Shown: positions 1-5,011 of the stretch, piece by piece
Position numbering within the stretch: position 1 is the first letter of the stretch
Layout: every line of letters begins with the position of its first letter
Translations under genes and position numbers: made by a program
Notes under the pieces: generated by a model
Seen by the model: the letters and a program-made list of their open reading frames with translations, nothing else
Databases searched by the model: none
Told to the model about the DNA's origin: nothing
Assembly (NCBI GenBank): GCA_027451915.1
Contig: DAIDHU010000453.1
Coordinates: 1 to 7,240 of the forward strand
DNA: 7,240 nucleotides
Direction of reading: 5' to 3'
Source: Thiomonas sp.
Lineage (GTDB): Bacteria; Pseudomonadota; Gammaproteobacteria; Burkholderiales; Burkholderiaceae_C

Positions 1-265
1 GGGCTTGCGCGACGGCGCGCGCAGGGCTTTGGGCCTTTGCGGCCGCGGGGGCCGCCGGGCGCGGCGCCTGGGGCAGGAGCACCTGCGTGTACAGCGCGGC
101 GGGCAGCGCGTGCGCGGGCCCGCGCCGCAAGGCGCTGCCAAGGCCCCACAAGGCCAGCACATGCAGCAGGAGCACGGGCAGCAGCCACCAGGCCGCACGC
201 CAGCGCCGGCGCGGCCGTGCGGGCGGTGCCGCGCCCCATGGGGCGCCCATGCGCGCAGGACTCAT
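1..265 (-). CDS. Membrane-anchored protein, N-terminal part only (probable DUF3108 family)
   Basis: Only the first 88 codons are in the window; the gene continues past base 1. The frame opens at an ATG at 265 and has no stop. The protein starts with a basic, Pro/Ala-rich stretch (PARPRRRWR, residues 16-24), followed by one hydrophobic segment at about 25-45 (AWWLLPVLLLHVLALWGLG), then a Pro/Ala-rich linker. This is a TonB-like layout: a short cytoplasmic tail, one inner-membrane anchor and a periplasmic body. DUF3108 proteins of Burkholderiales, whose function is unknown, start this way, and I recall them lying beside phaM; both points are from memory. The diagnostic C-terminal domain is outside the window, so the family name is an inference. 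There is no good ribosome binding site before the ATG at 265, and Met6 (ATG at 250) is a possible alternative start. It diverges from phaM across a 150-base gap. Confidence 0.6.
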   Translation of the reverse strand, partial: MSPARMGAPWGAAPPARPRRRWRAAWWLLPVLLLHVLALWGLGSALRRGPAHALPAALYTQVLLPQAPRPAAPAAAKAQSPARAVAQA

Positions 266-335
266 GGACGCATTGTGCAGCGCGGGGCCCGCAAGGGTAT
301 CGAAAGGGGGGATGTCGAAGCGGGCGCGCAGGCGG

Positions 336-341
336 TATGCT
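336..341 (+). promoter_or_regulatory. Possible -10 element for phaM
   Basis: The hexamer TATGCT matches the sigma-70 -10 consensus at 4 of 6 positions. It lies in the 150-base divergent gap, about 75 bases before the phaM start. The hexamer 17 bases upstream (TGTCGA, 313-318) is a poor -35. I see no clear promoter for the leftward gene in the same gap. This is a weak call based on position and the -10 alone. Confidence 0.25.
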
Positions 342-415
342 GGGCCGCATCGACCCCGCGCGGCGATGTTGCCGGCGTGGGTCGGCTCCCCTACGTTCTT
401 CGAGGTTCGAGTCTC

Positions 416-1135
416 ATGCCAGCCCAATCACCCCCGGCCATGGAATTTTTCCAATCCCTGCTGAAAGGCTCGGGCATGTCCTCGAGTTTCGCCAACTGGA
501 TGGCGCCTACGCTGGACCCCGATGAGCTGGAACGCAAGATCGTCGACCTGCGCGTGGTGTTGCAGTGGCTGGAGGCGAACGTTCGGCTGACCCAGGCCAC
601 CATCCAGGGCCTGGAAGTGCAGCGCATGACCCTGTCGACCCTGAAGACCATGAATGTGGACTTCGGCGACCTCGCCAGCCACCTGGGTTCGGCCATGCGT
701 GCGGGTGCCGAGGCCATGGGCGCAGGCACGCCGCAGGCGGCGAAGCCGCGTGAGGAGCCCGCCGCCGGCGAGGCCCCGGGGAGCCGGGACAAGGGCGACG
801 GCAAGGGCAAGCCCAAGGGCGATGGCGACTCGGAGGGGCAGGCCCCGCAGGTGGGCGGCATCATCGATCCCATGCAGTGGTGGAGTACCTTGAGCGACCA
901 GTTCACGAAAGTGGCCACCGAGGCCTTGCGCGAAAGCGCATGGCCCATGCCGGGCGCCGGCGCGATGCCTTCGGGCGCCGCCACCGCCGCCCCGGCTGGC
1001 TCGGCTGTGTCGAGCCGGGCCGCGCCCAAGGGCTCGGCTCCGGGGGGCGGGGCCGCCCCCGCGGCCAAGCGTGCGGCCGCGCGCACTGGCCCGAAACCGG
1101 GCTCGCCCGGCGCTCGGGGGCGCAAGGGGGCGTAG
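416..1135 (+). CDS. phaM: PhaM-family PHA granule / nucleoid-linking regulatory protein
   Basis: A 239-residue protein. In Cupriavidus necator, PhaM binds PHA synthase PhaC and activates it, and binds DNA through a Lys/Ala-rich C-terminal tail, tethering PHA granules to the nucleoid. The N-terminal half here carries the family signature: EFFQSLLKG (10-18), FANWMAPTL (25-33), DELERKIVDLR (36-46), WLEANV (51-56), and IQGLEVQRMTLSTLKTMNV (63-81), a helical, probably coiled-coil region. A low-complexity linker follows (about 105-146), then DPMQWWSTLSDQFTKVATEA (151-170), which resembles the DP-x-QWW-type segment of PhaM proteins. The Ala/Pro/Lys/Arg-rich tail (186-239) ends GPKPGSPGARGRKGA. I chose the ATG at 416 because GAGG (402-405) lies 10 bases upstream; the ATG at 440 (Met9) has no such site. 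The open frame further upstream is unconserved and overlaps the divergent gene. Same strand as the FIST gene, 224 bases apart. Confidence 0.88.
   Translation: MPAQSPPAMEFFQSLLKGSGMSSSFANWMAPTLDPDELERKIVDLRVVLQWLEANVRLTQATIQGLEVQRMTLSTLKTMNVDFGDLASHLGSAMRAGAEAMGAGTPQAAKPREEPAAGEAPGSRDKGDGKGKPKGDGDSEGQAPQVGGIIDPMQWWSTLSDQFTKVATEALRESAWPMPGAGAMPSGAATAAPAGSAVSSRAAPKGSAPGGGAAPAAKRAAARTGPKPGSPGARGRKGA
791..826 (+). repeat. Three tandem 12-base units inside phaM (Lys-Gly-Asp linker)
   Basis: Three consecutive in-frame 12-mers: AAGGGCGACGGC, AAGGGCAAGCCC and AAGGGCGATGGC. They encode KGDG-KGKP-KGDG (PhaM residues 126-137). The outer two differ by one base (C/T) and encode the same tetrapeptide. The repeat lies in the flexible linker between the conserved N-terminal helices and the DPMQWW segment, and could vary in copy number between strains by slippage. 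Confidence 0.6.
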
Positions 1136-1234
1136 CGAGGGCGGCGATGGGCCGCGGCCGGCGCGGGATGACCACGTAGCGCGCGTGGGCGTAGGGACCA
1201 AGGCGCATGGTTTTCGGGGCTTTGATTCGCCTGC

Positions 1235-1240
1235 TAGGAT
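1235..1240 (+). promoter_or_regulatory. Extended -10 promoter candidate for the FIST gene
   Basis: TAGGAT (4 of 6 to consensus) is preceded by TGC, giving the TGN of an extended -10 element (1232-1240). The -35 position is poor (around 1212-1217, TTTCGG), which is tolerated with extended -10 promoters. The predicted start, near 1246-1248, falls at the first base of the palindrome that follows. This would give a leader of about 110 bases before the FIST start codon. Confidence 0.4.
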
Positions 1241-1246
1241 GCGTCG

Positions 1247-1279
1247 GCACGTTGCGGCGCAACATGCGGCGCAACGTGC
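1247..1279 (+). promoter_or_regulatory. Palindrome with internal direct repeats upstream of the FIST gene
   Basis: The arms GCACGTTGCG (1247-1256) and CGCAACGTGC (1270-1279) are perfect 10-base inverted repeats separated by 13 bases. An 11-base direct repeat, TGCGGCGCAAC, occurs at 1253-1263 and 1265-1275 (period 12), and a shorter palindrome GTTGC-GGC-GCAAC lies at 1251-1263. The element sits at the predicted transcription start of the FIST gene, so it could be an operator or a leader stem-loop. The sequence does not decide which. No U-tract follows, so it is not a classical terminator for phaM. Confidence 0.55.
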
Positions 1280-1298
1280 ACGCAACCGGAACCAGCCG

Positions 1299-1328
1299 CG
1301 CTGCGATGCGCGCGAGCGCTTCGCAGCG
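1299..1328 (+). promoter_or_regulatory. Second stem-loop in the FIST leader, capped by a GNRA-type tetraloop
   Basis: CGCTGCGA (1299-1306) pairs perfectly with TCGCAGCG (1321-1328). Inside this is one T-T mismatch (1307/1320), a further 4-bp stem (1308-1311 with 1316-1319), and a GCGA loop (1312-1315). A compact 12-bp hairpin closed by a GNRA tetraloop would be a stable RNA structure. It ends 31 bases before the FIST start codon and has no following U-tract. Possible roles are a leader control element, an RNA-stability element, or part of a Rho-dependent end for phaM. Confidence 0.5.
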
Positions 1329-1359
1329 AGGTAGTGCCCGCTGATCCGAACCTTCCCGC

Positions 1360-2568
1360 ATGCGCTTCATCACTGCCCATTCATCCCGGTCGAGCTGGCC
1401 CCTGGCCCTGGAGGAGCTTTGCGTCCAGGTGGCGCGGGAGCGCGCGCGCGCCGAGACCGTCACGCGCCCGAACCTCGGCCTGCTCTACGTGGATCCCCGG
1501 CATGCCGTGCTGGGCGAGGAGTTGCTGTACGGTCTGCGCCAGCGCCTGGGGGTGGATCATTGGGTGGGCGGCGTCATGCCGGGGGTTTTCGCGGCTGGCG
1601 AGCAGGGCATCGAGTCCTGCGGCGTGGCGATCATGCTGATGCAGTTGGCGGCGCGTGATTTCCGCGTGTTCTCGGGGCGAAAGCCGCTGCAGCAGGCCTC
1701 GCGCGCCTGGCGCGGGGCGCATTCGGTGCTGGCCCACGGCGATGCCGAGCAGCTGGAGCTGGACGAGCTGGTGGCCGAACTGGGCCAGCGCTGCGCCTCC
1801 CACGACGTGTGGGGCGGCATCGTCAGTCCGGGCTGCGGAGCGCATTTCGCCGACGCGGTGCTGCAGGGCGGGGTTTCGGGCCTGGCCTTTTCCTCGCGAG
1901 TGAGCCTGCTGGGCGGGCTCAGCCACGGCCTGCAGGCCGTGGGCCCCGCGCGCACGGTCACGCGTTGCATCGACAACGTGGTGTACGCGCTGGACGGGCA
2001 GCCCGCCCTCGGCGCCTTGCTGGACGACCTGGGCGAGCCGCGGCGCAGCCGGGAGACTCGGCAATGGCGTGAGCTGGTGCCCAGCCTGCGCGACGTGGTG
2101 GTGGGCCTGTCCTGGCCGGACGACGAACCGGGGCAGGTGCCGGCGGGCGCGGCCACCTTGCTGCGCGGCCTGATCGGCATCGACCCGGGTGCGCAGGGGG
2201 TGGCGTTGGCCGCGGAACTGCAACCCGGCATGCGCTTGCGCTTCTGCCGGCGCGAGACGGCGGTGTTCATGCGCGACCTGCTGCGCCTGTGCACCGAGGT
2301 GCGCGACGAACTCGAACAGCGCCGGGAGGCTCGCCAGGCCGCGGGGCATTCCTCGCCTGGCGATGCCGGGCCGCCGGTTCGCGGCGCGGTGTTCGCCACT
2401 TGCGCGGCCCGCCGGGGCACGGTGTTGCGCGCGCAATGGCAGCTCTTGCGCAGCCAGCTGGGCGATGTGCCGCTGATCGGCTTCGAGGCGGCCGGAGAGT
2501 TCTCGGAGGCCAGCCTCCAGGCCTACAGCTCGGTGCTTCGGGTGTTCGCCCAGGACGTCCCGGTGTGA
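1360..2568 (+). CDS. FIST-domain protein (FIST_N plus FIST_C)
   Basis: A 402-residue protein without an obvious signal peptide or membrane segment, so probably cytoplasmic. FIST domains are predicted small-ligand sensing modules, often tied to signal transduction. FIST_N spans about residues 38-215: LGLLYVDPRHAVLGEEL (39-55), the glycine-rich WVGGVMPGVFAAGEQG (68-83), VAIMLMQL (89-96), GGVSGLAFSS (170-179), SHGLQAVGPARTVTR (188-202) and LDGQPAL (211-217). FIST_C follows from about 220: FATCAARRG (345-353), VPLIGFEAAGEF (370-381), then YSSVLRVFA (389-397). No kinase, GGDEF, EAL or chemoreceptor domain is fused, and no such gene adjoins it. The ATG at 1360 is the first possible start, since an in-frame TGA lies at 1342-1344, but no ribosome binding site precedes it. 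The leader contains two stem-loops. The ligand and the output partner are unknown. Confidence 0.85.
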   Translation: MRFITAHSSRSSWPLALEELCVQVARERARAETVTRPNLGLLYVDPRHAVLGEELLYGLRQRLGVDHWVGGVMPGVFAAGEQGIESCGVAIMLMQLAARDFRVFSGRKPLQQASRAWRGAHSVLAHGDAEQLELDELVAELGQRCASHDVWGGIVSPGCGAHFADAVLQGGVSGLAFSSRVSLLGGLSHGLQAVGPARTVTRCIDNVVYALDGQPALGALLDDLGEPRRSRETRQWRELVPSLRDVVVGLSWPDDEPGQVPAGAATLLRGLIGIDPGAQGVALAAELQPGMRLRFCRRETAVFMRDLLRLCTEVRDELEQRREARQAAGHSSPGDAGPPVRGAVFATCAARRGTVLRAQWQLLRSQLGDVPLIGFEAAGEFSEASLQAYSSVLRVFAQDVPV

Positions 2569-2577
2569 GTGCTTACT

Positions 2578-2600
2578 GCGCCGCCGGATCCCGGTGGCGC
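2578..2600. terminator. Hairpin between the convergent FIST and parB genes
   Basis: A 10-bp stem (2578-2587 with 2591-2600, including one G-T pair) has a 3-base loop, ATC. It lies in the 49-base gap between the FIST stop (2568) and the parB stop (2618). The position suits a bidirectional terminator, but there is no T-tract on either strand, so true intrinsic termination is doubtful; it may instead protect 3' ends. Confidence 0.4.
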
Positions 2601-2617
2601 TCGACTGGTGCAGCGCT

Positions 2618-3535
2618 TCAGGCCTGCTTGCGCAGGTGGTCGATGAGGCCGTTGAGTTCTTCCAGGGAGTGAAATCCCAGGGTGATCTCGCCGCGCATGC
2701 TGCTGCCGCTGCCCTTGGCCCGGATATGCACCGGGGCGGCCAGCACCTCGCCAAGCTCGTGCTCCAGGCGGTCGAGTTCACGGCGCTGCGCCTGTTGCGC
2801 CGGCGGGCGCGGCGCAGGCGCGGGGGCCTGGGCGCGCGCGCACAGGCGCTCGGTTTCCCGCACGGACAAGCGGCCGGCCTGCACCTGGTTGGCGGCCTGG
2901 ATCTGCGCCGCGCCGTCCAGTGCCAGCAGGGCACGTGCATGGCCCATGTCCAGGTCGCCGGCGAGCAGCATGTCCTGCACCGGGCGGGCCAGGTTGAGCA
3001 GGCGCAGCAGGTTGCTGACCGCGGCCCGCGAGCGACCGACGGCCTGCGCCGCCTGTTCGTGGGTGAAGGCGAACTCCTCGATCAGGCGCCGGATGCCCTG
3101 GGCCTCTTCCAGGGGGTTGAGGTCCTCGCGCTGGATGTTCTCGATCAGCGCCATGGCCAGGGCCGCCTGGTCGGGCACTTCGCGCACCAGCACCGGCACC
3201 TGATCGAGCCCGGCCAGGCGGGCGGCGCGGCTGCGGCGCTCGCCGGCGATGATCTCGTACTTGCCGGATCCGAGCGGGCGCACCAGGATGGGCTGCATCA
3301 CCCCCTGGGCCTTGATGCTCTCGGCGAGTTCGAACAGCGCGCCCTCGTCCATGCGGGTGCGGGGCTGGTACTGGCCGGGCACCAGCGCGTCCAGGGGCAG
3401 CGCGGTCGGAGCGGTCGGCGCGGAGGTGATCTCCGCTCCCTGCGCGCCGAGCAGGGCCTCGAGCCCCAGGCCCAGGCCCTTGCGTCTTTTCGGGGCCGGG
3501 GAGGCGGCGGTGGGATTCTTCGAGCTGCTGTTCAT
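2618..3535 (-). CDS. parB: Chromosome-partitioning protein ParB (parS-binding CTPase)
   Basis: A 305-residue protein of normal length. ParB binds parS, uses CTP to clamp and slide on DNA, and stimulates ParA to move the origin region. Seen here: an N-terminal ParA-contact motif KRRKGLGLGLEALLG (16-30); the ParB/Srx nucleotide-binding region with GKYEIIAGERRSRAARLAG (91-109, including the GERR box) and ENIQREDLNPLEEA (132-145); a helix-turn-helix at about 158-180 (THEQAAQAVGRSRAAVSNLL); a Pro/Ala-rich linker (235-248); and a C-terminal dimerisation region ending LEELNGLIDHLRKQA. The start ATG at 3535 overlaps the parA stop by 4 bases (ATGA), and no ribosome binding site precedes it, so translation is probably coupled to parA. 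Oddity: residue 23 is Leu, where the usual GLG(R/K)GL motif has a basic residue. Confidence 0.95.
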   Translation of the reverse strand: MNSSSKNPTAASPAPKRRKGLGLGLEALLGAQGAEITSAPTAPTALPLDALVPGQYQPRTRMDEGALFELAESIKAQGVMQPILVRPLGSGKYEIIAGERRSRAARLAGLDQVPVLVREVPDQAALAMALIENIQREDLNPLEEAQGIRRLIEEFAFTHEQAAQAVGRSRAAVSNLLRLLNLARPVQDMLLAGDLDMGHARALLALDGAAQIQAANQVQAGRLSVRETERLCARAQAPAPAPRPPAQQAQRRELDRLEHELGEVLAAPVHIRAKGSGSSMRGEITLGFHSLEELNGLIDHLRKQA

Positions 3536-4338
3536 GCTGCGTGGGTGGTGGGGCTGCGGGCGGAGGCGGCGGTGCCGCGGACGCGGCGCACCATTTCCTC
3601 GGCGAATTCGATGTAGGCCTGGGCACCGCGGCTGGCGCGGTCGAACACCACGCCCGGCAGGCCGTAGCTGGGGGCTTCGGCCAGGCGCACGTTGCGGGGA
3701 ATCACCGCATCGAAGACCTTTTCGCCGAAGTGAGTCTTGAGCTGGTCGCTGACCTGCTGCTGCAGGGTGATGCGCGGATCGAACATGACCCGCAGCAAGC
3801 CGATGAGCACCAGCTCGGGGTTGAGCTTGGCGTGCACCTGGCGCACGGTGTTGACCAGGTCGGTGAGGCCTTCCAGCGCGAAATACTCGCACTGCATGGG
3901 CACGATCACGCCCTGCGCCGCGCAGAGCGCGTTCAGGGTGAGCAGGCCCAGCGCGGGCGGGGTGTCGATGAGCACGAAATCGTAGTCCCCGGCGACCGCG
4001 GCCAGCAGCTCCTTGAGCCGGTGTTCGCGGCGCTCCTCGTCGACCAGCTCCAGTTCGGCGCCGGCCAGCTCGCGGTTGGCACCCAGCACGTCGTAGCCGC
4101 CCTGGGGGCTGGTGCGGCGGGCTTCGTGCAGGGGCGCGATGCCCAGCAGGGCCTGGTACACGCTGGGCTTGAGCTGGCGCTTGTCCACCCCCGAGCCCAT
4201 GGTGGCATTGCCCTGCGGGTCGAGGTCTACCAGCAGCACGCGTTGCCCGACGCGCGCCAGACCGGCGGCGAGGTTGACGCTGGTGGTGGTCTTGCCGACC
4301 CCACCTTTCTGGTTGGCGATACAGAAAACCGATGCCAT
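3532..4338 (-). CDS. parA: Chromosome-partitioning ATPase ParA (Soj family)
   Basis: A 268-residue MinD/ParA-family ATPase. It binds the nucleoid non-specifically as an ATP dimer and is released when ParB-parS complexes stimulate hydrolysis, which pulls the origin regions apart. Seen: the deviant Walker A motif KGGVGKTT (11-18, with signature Lys11 and catalytic-loop Lys16), the A' motif DLDPQGNAT (38-46), Walker B FVLIDTPP (121-128), IPRNVRLAEAPS (213-224), and SRGAQAYIEFAEEM (236-249). There is no N-terminal helix-turn-helix, so it is the chromosomal rather than the plasmid ParA type. AGGA (4347-4350, read on the minus strand) lies 8 bases before the ATG and touches the rsmG stop codon. The gene starts 10 bases after rsmG and overlaps parB by 4 bases. 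Confidence 0.96.
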   Translation of the reverse strand: MASVFCIANQKGGVGKTTTSVNLAAGLARVGQRVLLVDLDPQGNATMGSGVDKRQLKPSVYQALLGIAPLHEARRTSPQGGYDVLGANRELAGAELELVDEERREHRLKELLAAVAGDYDFVLIDTPPALGLLTLNALCAAQGVIVPMQCEYFALEGLTDLVNTVRQVHAKLNPELVLIGLLRVMFDPRITLQQQVSDQLKTHFGEKVFDAVIPRNVRLAEAPSYGLPGVVFDRASRGAQAYIEFAEEMVRRVRGTAASARSPTTHAA

Positions 4339-4348
4339 CGCAAGAGTC

Positions 4349-5011
4349 CTAGGAATCGCCGGGCCGGGCCTGGGCCGGCGCCTGGGCGCGGTGCATCCAC
4401 ACCACGCAGCGTCGGGCCTGCAGCCCGGGTACGTCGAGGAATTCGATGTCGTGCACGATACCCGCGGGCAGGGCCTGGAGCTCGGCCTCGGGCACGCTGC
4501 CCTTCATGGCCGCCCAGGAGCCGCCGGCGAGCAGCACATGCTCGCTGATACGCACGAGTTCGGCAAGCTCGCCCACCGCCCGGCTGGTGATGCAGTCGAA
4601 GCCGGGCAGGCGCATCTGCTCGACGCGGCCGTGGACGACCTCCACGTTGCGCAACTGCAGCGTGGCCGCCACCTGCCGCAGGAAGGCGCAGTTCTTTTGC
4701 ACGGCATCGACCAGCACGAGCTGCCACCGCGGGCGCATGATGGCCAGCACCATGCCCGGCAGGCCGCCGCCCGAGCCCACGTCGAGCACGCGCCGAGGCT
4801 CGCGCCGGTCCAGCGGCGGAAGCAGGGAAAGGCTGTCGGCCAGGTGCAGGGTGAGCATGTGCGCGGGCTCGCGCACCGCGGTGAGGTTGTAGACCGCGTT
4901 CCAGCGCTGCAGCAGTTCCAGGTAGCGCAGCAACTGTTCGATCTGCGCGGCTTGCGCCTGCAGGTGCAGGGCCGCCAGGACGCCGGCGAGGTCTTCGCGC
5001 GCCGAGCTCAT
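4349..5011 (-). CDS. rsmG: 16S rRNA (guanine527-N7)-methyltransferase RsmG
   Basis: A 220-residue SAM-dependent methyltransferase (formerly GidB) that adds m7G at position 527 of 16S rRNA in the 30S decoding region; loss of the enzyme is known to give low-level streptomycin resistance. Seen: WNAVYNLTAV (37-46), HLADSL (56-61), the SAM-binding motif I VLDVGSGGGLPG (75-86), the motif II acid in LVDAVQKNCAFL (100-111, typical of RsmG), ITSRAVGEL (141-149) and AAMKG (167-171). The length is typical. The ATG at 5011 overlaps the mnmG stop (ATGA) and no ribosome binding site precedes it, so translational coupling to mnmG is likely. The last about 12 residues (QAPAQARPGDS) look like an unconserved tail. 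Confidence 0.95.
   Translation of the reverse strand: MSSAREDLAGVLAALHLQAQAAQIEQLLRYLELLQRWNAVYNLTAVREPAHMLTLHLADSLSLLPPLDRREPRRVLDVGSGGGLPGMVLAIMRPRWQLVLVDAVQKNCAFLRQVAATLQLRNVEVVHGRVEQMRLPGFDCITSRAVGELAELVRISEHVLLAGGSWAAMKGSVPEAELQALPAGIVHDIEFLDVPGLQARRCVVWMHRAQAPAQARPGDS

Noticed and set aside
404..415. GGTTCGAGTCTC resembles a tRNA T-loop just before phaM
   Set aside because: The flanking 5-base arms do not pair (CGAGG against CTCAT), and no acceptor, D or anticodon stem can be drawn around it.
5..415. Long in-frame upstream extension of phaM to base 5
   Set aside because: It is Arg/Ala-rich, unlike PhaM, overlaps the oppositely oriented membrane-protein gene, and a ribosome binding site supports the start at 416. 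High GC leaves many frames open by chance.
1334..1639. Overlapping open frame starting GTG at 1334, preceded by GAGG
   Set aside because: The GAGG is only 2 bases from the GTG, the product has no recognisable features, and the frame is a shadow of the FIST gene.
2932..2937. CACGTG core inside parB
   Set aside because: The flanks lack GTT/AAC, so it is not a parS site.
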